Assembly (NCBI RefSeq): GCF_027604915.1
Contig: NZ_JAJAQC010000007.1
Location: 156,667-220,666, forward strand
DNA from: Streptomonospora mangrovi
Lineage (GTDB): Bacteria > Actinomycetota > Actinomycetes > Streptosporangiales > Streptosporangiaceae
Direction: 5' to 3'
Length of the DNA stretch: 64,000 bases
The position numbers were made by a program, and so were the translations under genes. The notes under the pieces were generated by a model. It was not told where the DNA came from. It did not search any database and saw only the letters and a program-made list of their open reading frames with translations. Below, piece after piece: positions 41,815 to 51,000 of the stretch (its first letter is position 1; each line of letters begins with the position of its first letter).

Positions 41815-42316
41815 CGGCGGTCGCCGGGTCGCCCGTTCGCGGTCGCGGTCGCGACGGAAGCGGAGAAGCCGCGCGGGGGCGCGCGGCCCCGCACCTCCTC
41901 TCCGCAGTCCAGCAGCGGGTTCGCCCGGGGCGGCGGAGCAAAACCCGCACCTCGTCGCCCCACGCAACGGCACTTCCTCATGCTTTGCCCCTTTTGCACC
42001 CAGCCAGGGCGGCCGCAGCGGGACCCAAGGGGCCACCCAGACGCCCAAGTGACCACATAATGAGACACCCACGGCCCGCACCGCGCTCTTATGTCCGCAA
42101 TGCCCGTTTCCTTGGGCAACGAAAGTGCCCTACGCACCAGAACGGCGAACGGTAGACGCGACTCGTCGCGAAAGGGGCCGTTTTCGTCTCGCCATGTAAG
42201 ATCTCACGGCTTCCGTGTCCACTGTGCCCCATTTGCGAACAGGGGTGGAAACACCAGTCGCCCCCTGTCCGCAGGGGAGCCGCCAAGGACCCGCCCGGCC
42301 CCGACCACCCACCCCG
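41815..42316 (+). repeat. Inverted long repeat, copy A
   Basis: This stretch is collinear with the reverse complement of 55201-55742, with roughly three quarters of bases identical by eye and few small gaps. Shared blocks include CAAGTGACCACAT, CCGCAATGCCCGTTTCC, AACGGTAGACGCG and CTCGTCGCGAAAGGGGCC. The core (41940-42270) is less GC-rich than the genes around it. Differences are spread evenly over codon positions and there are one-base indels, so it is not a shared coding sequence. Confidence 0.8.
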
Positions 42317-42520
42317 AGGGCCGATGCCGCCCGGCCATCCGCAGCCGTCGCCGCCCCCGTCGCCCGCCCCGGGACCCGCCACGACGACCGATGAACACCG
42401 ACCCGAACCCCGCGCCCCCTCGCCGCCCCGTTACCAGCACCAACCACCCGCCCCGCGACTCGACGACCGCCAGCCCCGCCCACCCGCCGCCGTCGCCGCC
42501 CCCGTCTCAACCCCGGCCAC
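42317..42520. repeat. About 60-bp imperfect tandem repeats on the right side of copy A
   Basis: Three to four imperfect units of about 60 bp carry blocks like GCCGTCGCCGCCCCCGTC and CGACCGATGAACACCGACC. They correspond to the tandem units at 55021-55200 beside copy B and, in opposite orientation, to the units left of copy A. Confidence 0.55.
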
Positions 42521-42586
42521 ACGCCATGGGGAACGACGGCCGCGCGCCCCGGCCGCATACCGCCGAAGCACCCTCTTTGGTGGCGG

Positions 42587-44215
42587 TCAGCCGTGGTGGG
42601 CCGCTGCGGGGGTGGGGTGCGACGTGGGCCAGGTGGCGGGGATGAACTCCTCGGCGGTGTCCGGTGGGGTGAGGGCGCCGGGGAGGCGGGGCAGGGCCGG
42701 GCCGCCGACTGCGCCCGCCACCGCGCCGCAGCCCGGGGCCGGGCGCACGGCGCCCGTGCGGCCGAGGCCGGGGGCGAGGGTCTCGGCGAGCCGCCGGACG
42801 GCGGCGGCGCCGCCCGCGCCGTGCTCGTCGGCCAGGGCCTCGGGGTCCAGCCTCAGGCGCAGCTCGCGGGCGAGTTCGGCCAAAGTGTGCGTGGCCCCGC
42901 CGGTCAGCCGCAGGCACTCGCGCAGCAGCGTCCACTCCCCCTGCCAACTGCCCGGCGGGCGGTCCACGCTCGCCGCCGCGCAGCGCACCAGCGCGCCCGA
43001 CAGCGCCGGGATCTGCGCCGCGCAGCCCTGGAGCGCCGCCGCGAGCACCGGTCCGCGCTCGTCGGGTCCCACCCAGGGGCTCGTCCGGCCGCGCGGCAGC
43101 ACCGGCACCGCCGCGGCCACCCGGCCCAGCACCTCGGCGGTGACGTCGCAGGCCGCGGCGATCTCGGCCAGCGGTCCGCCGACCTCCCCCGATCCCGTCT
43201 GGAGTCCGGTCGGCAGCGGGCCCGCGGCCAGCCCGCACTCGCGGGCGAAGGCGGCGGCCAGCAGCGCGGTGCGGCGGGCGGGGTCGGGGGCCTGGACCGC
43301 GCCGCCGCTGTCACCGCCTTCTCCGTTGCCACTGCCTTCGCCGCTGTCACCGCCGACCGTGCCGAGACCCTCATCGCCGCCGATACCGGCCCTGCCACCG
43401 CCGCCGATACCGTCGCCGGTGCCAGTGCCGGAGCCGAGGCCGTCGCCGGGGCCGGTCGCGTAGTCCTCGTCGCCGAACCAGTCCCCCGTGCCGCCGCCCA
43501 GCACCACCGGCAGGCCGGTGTCCAGCACCGACTCGATCCGGGCGCGGGCGCGGCGCACCTGGGCCGACCAGCCCGCCGCCCGCAGGCCGAGCATGGTGCC
43601 GACCGCGCGGGCGGCGGGGCCGCGCCCGTCGGGTGGCGCGGTGCGGTGGGCCGCCGACAGGGCGGCGAGCGCGCGTTCGGCGGCCTCCAGGTCCCCGCGC
43701 AGCACCCGCAGCGCGCGCTTGGCGACCAGCATCGCGCCGGTCTCGAACACGTCCTGGGCGGTGGTGCTGCGGCGGACGTGGCGCGCGCAGGCGGGGTCGT
43801 GCTGGGCGAGCACGGCGGTGAACGCCCGCTGGAGGGCCGCCGCCGGGTTGGCGTTCTCGCGCGCGGCGACCGCGACCAGGCGCGGGTCGAGGCCGTGGCC
43901 GGCGGCCACGGACGTGATGGTGCGGGCCGCCTCCTCGGGCAGCGCGCCCAGCGCCGCCTGCGCGCGGGCCAGCGCCGCCTGGGCGTCGAGTGCGGCCTGG
44001 AGCCACGCCTCGTCGGCGACCGCCCGCTCCACGGGGGTCCCCGCGCGCACCGGGCACAGCAGGCCGGTGTCGGTGAGCGGCCCGGCCGCCGCCAGGGCGG
44101 GGGCGGCGGCCGGCGCGGTGCCGACCATGCGGCCGCCCCGTTCGGGGGCGCGGCGTCGGCGGGCGGCCGCGCGGGTGCGCGGCGCGCCGGGCGCCCTCCT
44201 CTCGGGCATGGGCAT
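42587..44215 (-). CDS. Aspartase/fumarase-superfamily protein (PcaB-like) with a lost signature loop
   Basis: The 542-residue protein aligns with 3-carboxy-muconate cycloisomerase/adenylosuccinate lyase: VRAGTPVERAVADEAWLQAALDAQAALARAQAALG (57-90), the substrate block VRRSTTAQDVFETG (147-160) and the C-terminal GSWQGEWTLLRECL (422-435). The catalytic SSxMPxKxN loop is replaced by RTSPWVGPDERGPV (377-390), lacking the Lys-x-Asn pair. A 50-residue Gly/Asp/Thr-rich insert (255-306) fills the helix bundle region. ATG 44215 follows GAAGGGAGGGA. It lies 294 bp behind the acyl ligase gene, after a hairpin and a 25-bp repeat tract. It may be an altered lyase or a structural relic; nitrosuccinate lyases such as CreD belong to this superfamily, but there is no direct evidence for that role here. 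Confidence 0.78.
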   Translation of the reverse strand: MPMPERRAPGAPRTRAAARRRRAPERGGRMVGTAPAAAPALAAAGPLTDTGLLCPVRAGTPVERAVADEAWLQAALDAQAALARAQAALGALPEEAARTITSVAAGHGLDPRLVAVAARENANPAAALQRAFTAVLAQHDPACARHVRRSTTAQDVFETGAMLVAKRALRVLRGDLEAAERALAALSAAHRTAPPDGRGPAARAVGTMLGLRAAGWSAQVRRARARIESVLDTGLPVVLGGGTGDWFGDEDYATGPGDGLGSGTGTGDGIGGGGRAGIGGDEGLGTVGGDSGEGSGNGEGGDSGGAVQAPDPARRTALLAAAFARECGLAAGPLPTGLQTGSGEVGGPLAEIAAACDVTAEVLGRVAAAVPVLPRGRTSPWVGPDERGPVLAAALQGCAAQIPALSGALVRCAAASVDRPPGSWQGEWTLLRECLRLTGGATHTLAELARELRLRLDPEALADEHGAGGAAAVRRLAETLAPGLGRTGAVRPAPGCGAVAGAVGGPALPRLPGALTPPDTAEEFIPATWPTSHPTPAAAHHG

Positions 44216-44227
44216 GTCCCTCCCTTC

Positions 44228-44420
44228 GAGCGCGGTGCCGTCTACACGTCTGCGAGCGCGGGGCCTCCCGCCGCCTCCGCCTGCGGGGTCTCCTCCACGC
44301 CTGGTCCGGCGGTGCCGCCACACGCCTTCCGGCGCTGCCGGCGTTCGCCCCTCTCCGGCGATGCCGCCTGTACGCGTTCTCCGGCGGGGCCTCCTGCGCG
44401 CCTCCGCCGCCGGGGCCGTC
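44228..44420. repeat. About 25-bp tandem repeat between ligase and lyase genes
   Basis: Seven to eight imperfect units of 23-28 bp resemble CCGGCGATGCCGCC followed by TGTACGCGTTCT. The best units are at 44306, 44329, 44355 and 44381. The tract ends just before the ribosome binding site of the lyase gene, so it is in its leader. Confidence 0.6.
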
Positions 44421-44458
44421 CAAACTCCTGCACCGGCGCGATACCGGCGCACGCCGCT

Positions 44459-44499
44459 GCCGCCCCCGCGCGGCCGGACGGTTGCGGCGCGGGGGCGGC
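44459..44499 (-). terminator. Hairpin after the acyl ligase gene
   Basis: A 13-bp perfect stem (44459-44471 with 44487-44499) lies ten bases beyond the ligase stop in its direction. It may end the ligase transcript before the lyase gene. Confidence 0.6.
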
Positions 44500-44509
44500 C
44501 ACCGGGCGG

Positions 44510-46081
44510 TCAGGTGCTGCTCGCGGCCTGGTGCAGGCGGCTGGCCAACTCCAGGCGCTTGATCTTGGTGGTGGCGGTCTGGGGCAGGTCCTCCAGGCGC
44601 CACTGCACCGGGTCGGCCAGCGGCGGCAGGTCCTCCACCGCGCGCTTCCAGGCGGCCGGGTCGAGCGGTTCGTCGTCGCGGGTGCACACGACGGGCACGG
44701 GGGCGCCCTCGGGCGAGGGCACGATCACGACCTCCACCAGGGACGGCAGGCGGGCGAACAGCCGGTCCTCGATCTCCAGCGTGCTCTCGATGCCGGGGAT
44801 CTCGTCCACCTCGCGGTCGAGCAGGTGCAGGCAGCCCCACTTGGTGCGGTAGCCCAGGTCGCCCATGCGCCACCAGGAGCCCTGCGCCTGCTTCTCCCAG
44901 CGGTGGTGCTCGCCGAGGTAGGTGAGGATGCGGCCGTCGCTGCTGACCTCGATGTAGCCGGGCGAGGACTTGGTGACGGGGCGGCCGTCGCGGCTGACCA
45001 CCCGCACCCCGGTCATGCCGGGGAAGGGCCGGCCCACGCAGCGGCCGTCGAAGTCGTCGCCCATGGCGCGGTTGTAGGTGCGCGCCGCGATGGGGCCGAC
45101 CTCGCTTTGGCCGTACGCCTGGGCGAACAGCGGGTTGCGCCGGCGCGAGGCCGAGAGCATGCGCTGCACGGTGCGGGGGTGGATGGCGTCGAAGGTGCTG
45201 CTGAAGTACTTGACGTTGGCCAGCGGCCGGCGGGGGTCGTCGGCCAGCACCTCCCAGCGCAGGAAGGTGTTGGGGTGCGCCTCGATGAATCCGGGCGGGA
45301 CCTGGGAGAACACCTCGGCGACCCGCTCGGGGTCGTCGTCGCGCAGGACGATCAGCGGGTGCCCCTGGAGGATGGAGATCGGCATGGCGGTGTACATGCG
45401 CGAGTGCACGAACGACACGTGCACGGCGACCGGTTCGCTGCGCCGCACCGCCGCGCCCACGATGGTGGCCTGCGGCCGGTACCGGGCCTGGAAGGTGTGC
45501 CCGGTGTGCACCGCCAGCTTGGGCAGGCCGGTGGTGCCGGAGGTGTGGGTGATGAGGGTGGGGTGGGAGGCCGGCATCTCCACGGGGCGCACCCGGGGCG
45601 CGTCGGCGAGGGAGGCCAGGGAGACGGCGCCCTCGTAGGTGCCCGAGGCCAGCAGCACGGCGCGGCTGGTCTCGAAGACCTCGGCGGGCAGCTCGTTCTC
45701 CAGCTTGGCCTGGTCGGTGAGCAGGTAGGGGGTGTCGACGCGGCGGATGAGCTGGGCCACGGTGTCGCCGTCGAGCTTGGCCGACAGCATCACCGGGATG
45801 GCGCCGATGCGGGCGAGGGCGCACGCCAGCAGCGAGATGTCGAAGTTGTCGGACTTGTGGACCACGACGTAGTCACCGGGGCGGACCCGAACCGCCCACA
45901 GGCGCGAGGCGGCGTCGGCCACCACCCGCGCCAGCTCGGTGAGGGAGGGGCGCCGGCCGGTCTCGGGGGCGATGTCGAGGTCGTGGTCGAGGATGACGGG
46001 CGAGGCGGGGTGCCGGGCGGCGGCCCGGTCGAACAGGGTGCCCAGCCGGATGCCCTTGTTTGCGATGCGCTGTAGGAACAT
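44510..46081 (-). CDS. Acyl-AMP/CoA ligase (ANL superfamily)
   Basis: The 523-residue enzyme activates a carboxylic acid with ATP. It has the phosphate loop ITHTSGTTGLPKLA (177-190), the A5-type block AQAYGQSEVGPIAARTYN, WWRMGDLGYRTKWGCLHLLDREVDEI (A7/A8 hinge) and the C-terminal catalytic Lys in TATTKIKRLE. The N-terminal FLQRIANKGIRLGTLFDRAAARHP fits stand-alone ligases. ATG 46081 follows AAGGGCA. It is 40 bp downstream of the oxidoreductase/SRPBCC gene and probably co-transcribed with it. A plausible substrate is an aromatic acid such as the 3-hydroxyanthranilate made at 57.8-62.4 kb, but this is inferred from position only. Confidence 0.87.
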   Translation of the reverse strand: MFLQRIANKGIRLGTLFDRAAARHPASPVILDHDLDIAPETGRRPSLTELARVVADAASRLWAVRVRPGDYVVVHKSDNFDISLLACALARIGAIPVMLSAKLDGDTVAQLIRRVDTPYLLTDQAKLENELPAEVFETSRAVLLASGTYEGAVSLASLADAPRVRPVEMPASHPTLITHTSGTTGLPKLAVHTGHTFQARYRPQATIVGAAVRRSEPVAVHVSFVHSRMYTAMPISILQGHPLIVLRDDDPERVAEVFSQVPPGFIEAHPNTFLRWEVLADDPRRPLANVKYFSSTFDAIHPRTVQRMLSASRRRNPLFAQAYGQSEVGPIAARTYNRAMGDDFDGRCVGRPFPGMTGVRVVSRDGRPVTKSSPGYIEVSSDGRILTYLGEHHRWEKQAQGSWWRMGDLGYRTKWGCLHLLDREVDEIPGIESTLEIEDRLFARLPSLVEVVIVPSPEGAPVPVVCTRDDEPLDPAAWKRAVEDLPPLADPVQWRLEDLPQTATTKIKRLELASRLHQAASST

Positions 46082-46121
46082 TGCCCTTCCGTCCTGGTCG
46101 TCGCGCGTGAACGGCGGCCGG

Positions 46122-47750
46122 TCACGCCTGCTCGATGACGTCCTTGATGCGGCTCAGCGTCACGGCGAGGTCGGATTCGAGCTTTTCGGTCCACTCGGCG
46201 ATGAACCGCTTGCGGTCCTCCTCGTCGAGGTCCGCGACGATCTTGTGGATGCCGGCGGTGGCGCGGCCCATCCGGAAGTGGTGGATGAGCACCGAGCCGT
46301 CGTCGCCGTCGGGGACGATGTCGAAGCCCCAGACGCTCTCCTGGTCCTCCTTGGCGTGGGAGAGCATCATCCAGCGGAAGGTGCGGTCGGGCTCGGCGGC
46401 CACGACGCGGGCCTCGGTGTGCCAGGTGCCGCGCACCAGCGGCGCCCACCCGACGACGTCCTGGGCGCGGTAGTTCTCGCCGCGGAACACCGAGCCCACG
46501 GCCCCCGGCTCGCCCTGCACCCACTCGCCGCCCCGGCACTCCGGGCTCCACCGGCCCTGGGAGGGCAGGTCGCTGACGAGCTGGTAGACGGCGGACGGCG
46601 GCGCGGACACCCGGGTTTCGGCGCGCACCTCGAACAGCGGGGACTGGTCCACAATCGAAGTACTCATGGCGCTGAGGCTGGCAGCAGCGCCGCGCTCGCG
46701 GCCACGGCCGGGGCGGGCGTTGGTCAAGTCGGCGGCGTCGCCGCTGACGGCGCGCTCCCCCGCGCTCTCGCCGAGGCCGGTGCCCAGCACGAAGCGCAGC
46801 CCCGCGCCCTCGCCCGCCTCCAGGCGGCGGTGGGCCTGGGCGGCCTCGCTGAGCGGCAGCACCGCCACGCGGCGCGGCCGCAGCCGTCCGGCCGCCGCCA
46901 GCTTCGCGACGTGGTCGGCGGCCTCGGCCAGCTCGGCGGTGGTGGCCTGGGAGATCGCGAACCCGGTGACGGTGCGGTCCAGCAGGTAGAGCGGCCCGGC
47001 GGGCAGCACGGGCCGGGTGGCCATGCCCGCCAGCAGCACCATCCGGCCGCGCCGCGCCAGCAGCGGCACGGCGGTCTCGACGTCGTTGCGCCCGGCGGCG
47101 TCGACGATCAGGTCGGCGCCCTCGGGGTGCAGCGCGGCCAGCGCGCCGGCCAGGTCGGGGGTGCGGTAGTCCACGGCCGCCTCGGCGCCCAGGTCGCGGC
47201 AGTGGGCGGCGTCGGCCGCCGAGGCGACGGCCGTGACGCGAGCGCCGGCCTCGGCCGCCATCACCACGGCCGCGCCGCCGACGTTGCCGCCGGCGCCCAC
47301 GACCACCACGCGCGCGCCGGGGCGCAGCCCGCCGTGCACGAACAGGGCGAGGTACGCGGTGGCGGCGGGGTGGGCCAGGGCGGCGGCGTCGGCGCCGGGG
47401 ACCTCGGGCGGGAGCCGGTACAGCCGGTCGGCGGGCACCGCGACCTGCTCGGCGGCGGCGCCCTGGCGGCCGGCGTGCCCCATGCTCAGGGACCACACCC
47501 GCTCGCCCGGCCGGAAGCCCGCGGTGGGCGGGGCGCCCTCGGCGACGGTGCCGACCAGGTCGCGGCCGATGACGAACGGGAAGGTCAGCGGGGTGCGCCA
47601 CGCACCGGAGCGGACGAAGGTGTCGACGTGGTTGACGGCGGTGTAGGCGACGTCCACCAGCACCTCGCCGGGGGCCGGCCGCGGCGGGGGGAGGTTGCCG
47701 TAGCGGATGTGCTCGGGCGGGCCGAGCGCCTCGATGTAAGCGGAGCGCAT
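46122..47750 (-). CDS. Fused quinone oxidoreductase (MDR) and SRPBCC-domain protein
   Basis: One open frame of 542 residues covers two domains. Residues 1-325 are an NAD(P)H:quinone oxidoreductase of the zinc-independent MDR type (VAYTAVNHVDTFVRSG, PFVIGRDLVGTVAEG, the nucleotide site VVGAGGNVGGAA at 151-161, LLDRTVTGFAISQ). After a 35-residue Arg/Ala linker, residues 362-542 are an SRPBCC/START-like domain (RVSAPPSAVYQLVSDLPSQGRWSPEC, WHTEARVVAAEPDRTFRW) of the kind found in polyketide cyclases and hydrophobic-ligand binders. An ATG at 46667 could start the second part as a separate gene, but it has no ribosome binding site and no stop lies between. The start ATG 47750 is divergent from the LuxR gene. 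Confidence 0.82.
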   Translation of the reverse strand: MRSAYIEALGPPEHIRYGNLPPPRPAPGEVLVDVAYTAVNHVDTFVRSGAWRTPLTFPFVIGRDLVGTVAEGAPPTAGFRPGERVWSLSMGHAGRQGAAAEQVAVPADRLYRLPPEVPGADAAALAHPAATAYLALFVHGGLRPGARVVVVGAGGNVGGAAVVMAAEAGARVTAVASAADAAHCRDLGAEAAVDYRTPDLAGALAALHPEGADLIVDAAGRNDVETAVPLLARRGRMVLLAGMATRPVLPAGPLYLLDRTVTGFAISQATTAELAEAADHVAKLAAAGRLRPRRVAVLPLSEAAQAHRRLEAGEGAGLRFVLGTGLGESAGERAVSGDAADLTNARPGRGRERGAAASLSAMSTSIVDQSPLFEVRAETRVSAPPSAVYQLVSDLPSQGRWSPECRGGEWVQGEPGAVGSVFRGENYRAQDVVGWAPLVRGTWHTEARVVAAEPDRTFRWMMLSHAKEDQESVWGFDIVPDGDDGSVLIHHFRMGRATAGIHKIVADLDEEDRKRFIAEWTEKLESDLAVTLSRIKDVIEQA

Positions 47751-47805
47751 GGTGCGCCATTGTGGCCGGGCCCCCTCGGCCGGCGCCGGGGCGCGGGCGG
47801 GCGCT

Positions 47806-47936
47806 GTGTCATCTCACCGTGTCATCTCCAGCGGGAACGCCGCGGCGCCCGGGGCGGCGGTGGAATCCCTCACCTGGGCGCCCCTCACCGACGAACATCC
47901 GATTCGTGATGGATGCACATTGCTACCGAATCGTGA
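47806..47936. promoter_or_regulatory. Direct repeats in the divergent gap before the LuxR gene
   Basis: GTGTCATCTC occurs twice, 13 bp apart (47806, 47819). CCGATTCGTGA and CCGAATCGTGA occur 27 bp apart (47899, 47926) in an AT-richer stretch. Both pairs lie between the divergent oxidoreductase and LuxR genes and are candidate activator sites. Confidence 0.45.
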
Positions 47937-48087
47937 CGCTTTCTAGCATTGCGGTGCAGGCGAAGAACGGCCGCCAGGCACGGCGGACCGCAGTGACCAG
48001 TAGCCGCGACCGAGACCGCCCGAACCGGCCATAAGCCGTCCGGGCAGCCCCATCCGTGGTTTTCGATCTTTCGCCCAAGGACGCACA

Positions 48088-51000
48088 GTGCACCCCATCC
48101 CTACCGTGATGGCACAGGCAAGGCGCCACACCGCCGACGACACGAGCAGTCCGAGCAGCCCGAGCGCTCCCGGATCCCCGAGTGCTCCCCGAACCGTGAG
48201 TGCCCCCGGTACCCCGAGCACTCCCTGGACCCACTTCTCCACGCCCCTGATCGGCCGCGACGCCGAACTCGACGCCCTCCAGCGCCGCCTGGCAGACCCC
48301 GCCGTGCGCGTGCTGACCCTCACCGGACCGGTGGGAGTGGGCAAGAGCGCCCTGGCGGCCGCGGTCTTCCGCACGGTGGCGCACCGGTTCACCGCCGGTG
48401 CCGCCGCCATCGACGTGGAGTCCGCCCGAACCGCGCCGGAGGTGGCCGACCGGCTGCTGCGGGCGCTGCCGCCCGCCTCCGCCCCCGGCGCGCCGCGCCC
48501 CGCCGCGCGCTTCCTGCTGGCCGTCGACGGCGGCCCCGGCCTGGGCGCCCTGCTGGGCGGCCCGCTGGCGCGGGCGCTGGCCGAACGGCCCGAGGTCACC
48601 GTGCTGGTGGCCGCCCGCGAGGCGCTGGGTGTCTACGGCGAGGAGGTGTTCCGCCTCCACGCCCTGCCCGTGCCCGCGCCGGGCGGCGGCGCGGCGGGCG
48701 GCGCCTCGGCCGGTGCGGCGGGAAGCGCGGCCGGAGGCGCGGCGGGCGGTACGGCAGGACGTGCGACGGGCAGTACGGCGGCCGGTGGGTTCGGCGGCGC
48801 CGCGCGCCCCGAGGCCCTGCTGGCGGTGCCCTCGGTGCGGCTGTTCGTCCGCCGCGCCCGCGCGGCGCGGCCCGGCTTCCGCCTGACCCCCGCCAACGCC
48901 GAGGCGGTCGCGCGGCTGTGCGAGCGCACCGACGGCCTGCCGCTGGCGATCGAGCTGGCCGCCGGGCAGCTCAAGCTGCACACGCCGCAGGACGTCCTGG
49001 CGGTGCTCGACTCCGACCTGGGGGTGCTGGCCGCCGACGGCGCGTGCACCCTGTCGCGGCACGCCGACATGCGCGCGGCCATCGACTCCTGCGTGGAGCG
49101 GCTGTGCGAGGGCGACCTGGACCTGCTGGGGCGCGTCGCCGCCTACCACGACGGCGTGGACCTGGCGGCCGCGGCCGCTCTGGCCGGCGACGACCTCGCG
49201 CGGGCGCGCGCCCGCGTGGCCCGGCTGATCGACGCCGGCCTGATCAGTGCCGAGGAGGCCGACGCGGGCGGGGCCGCCCACGGCCCCGCGCGGGAGGCGG
49301 CGGCGGTGGCGGGCGTCCGGCCGCCGGGCGAGGGCGGGCTGGTGTTCCGCGTCGGCGGGCTGACCAAGCGCTACGTGCTGGACCGGCTGCGCGGCGGCGG
49401 CCGCCTGGAGGAGGCGCTGCGCGCCCACGCCGGCCACCTGCTCGACCTGGTGGCGGCCGGCCCCGGCGCGCCGCCGCGCGGCGTGCCCGGCCGGTGGCGG
49501 GTCGACGCGGAGTCGGCGCAGTACTTCCTGCTGGACTCCGGCGACGTCGCGGGCGCGGTGCGGCTGGCGTGCGCGCTCGCGCCGACCTGGCCGGTCGACG
49601 GCGGGCTCCGGCGCACCGCGACCTTCCTGGAGGAGGCCCTGCGCGACCCGGCCCTGGGCACCGAGGCGGCGATCGACGCGGGCTCGGCGCTGGGCGAACT
49701 CCTCACCTGGCAGGGCGAGCACGAGCGGGCCGGCGCGGCCCTGGACGCGGCCCTCGCGGCGGCCCGCCTGCTGGACGAACCGCTGCGCGCCGCAATCGCC
49801 GAGCGCCGCCTGGGCGCACTGGCCGCCCACCGCGGAGACCACGCCGCGGCGCTGCCGCTGCTGCGCGCCGCCCTGGACACGATCGACACCCTGCGCGCCC
49901 ACCACCGCGCAGTCCTCGTCGGGGACGGAGTCGGCGGAGTCGGATTCGGCGGGAGCCCAGCGGACGGGTTCACCGGCGGCCGCGCTGTTCTCGGAGGCGG
50001 CCCCGACATCGGCGGCGAGCGTCCCGGGCGCCGGAGCGGCCACCCCACCACGGCGACCGGGAAGAAGCTAGGCGCCACCGGTGCCGACGAACTCCTTGGC
50101 ACCCGGACCGCCACCGGGATAGGCGACGCCGCCGCCCGGCTGCCCGGCCGTCGAAGCCACCGCACCTCAGCGGCGCTCGGCCGCGAACCCGGCGCCACCG
50201 CAGACGGATTCCCCGGCGGCCAACTCCCCACCCCGCGCAACCGCACCGCCACCAGTCCGCTCGGGCGTTCACTCGGCCATCAGGACGGCGACGCCCCCGG
50301 CGAACTCCTCGACGCCCGGACCACCATCGGGAACGGCGGCTTCGGCGCCGGGCTTCCGCCGCACCGGGGCGGCCGCGTCACGGCGATGGCCGCCGATGGA
50401 CCGGGTGACGGGGCCGGTGCGGCGCGCGGCGCCACTGCCCGGTGGGCGGCTCTGCCCTCGGCGGCGGCCGGCGCGCGGGCCGGTCGGCGCGCCCACGGCC
50501 GCGCCGCGCACCGGCGCGCCGGCGGCGCGCTGACGGGCGGCCTCGCCGCCGTCGCCGACATCGGCGGAGCGGACGGCACGCCCCACTGGCACCGCGCGCC
50601 GCGCGGCGGCCACGCCGGTGCCGGACTCGCCGGTCGGCTGTCCGCCGGCTCGCCGCCCGCCGGACGCGTCGGCGCGCACACCGGCCGGTTCGGCGGTGCG
50701 GCTGGCGCCGGCGGCACCGGTCGCGGCCGGGCCGAGGGCGTCTTCGGCTTCCCCCAGCCCACCGACGGGCGCCACGGCGCCGACCCGCTGCCGGGCGCGG
50801 CCCGCGCCACCGGGACCGGCGCGGACGCGCGGGCGATCCACGAGCGCGCGGGCGCCCTCCTCACCGGTGAGCGCGCCCACTGCCTGCGCCACCTGGCCGA
50901 GGCCCTGCTCGCCACCGGCCAGCCCGCCGAGGCCGAGTCGGCGGCAGTCGACGCGGTGTGCGCCTACGAGAGCATCGGCGACGCGCACGGCGCCCTGCTC

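Noticed and set aside
42091..42250. A peptide MSAMPVSLGNESALR-like shared by both inverted repeat copies (ATG 42091; ATG 55429 on the minus strand)
   Set aside because: The frames look alike only because the DNA is alike. A one-base indel in a C run changes the frame, changes fall on all codon positions, and no ribosome binding site is present.
42587..46081. Nitrite-dependent diazotisation module (CreD/CreM-like)
   Set aside because: No CreE-like flavin monooxygenase is in the window and the lyase has lost the catalytic loop, so the parallel is kept only as a remark.
46122..46667. Separate SRPBCC gene
   Set aside because: An ATG exists at 46667, but no stop separates it from the upstream domain and no ribosome binding site precedes it. 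Listed as a fusion with this alternative stated.
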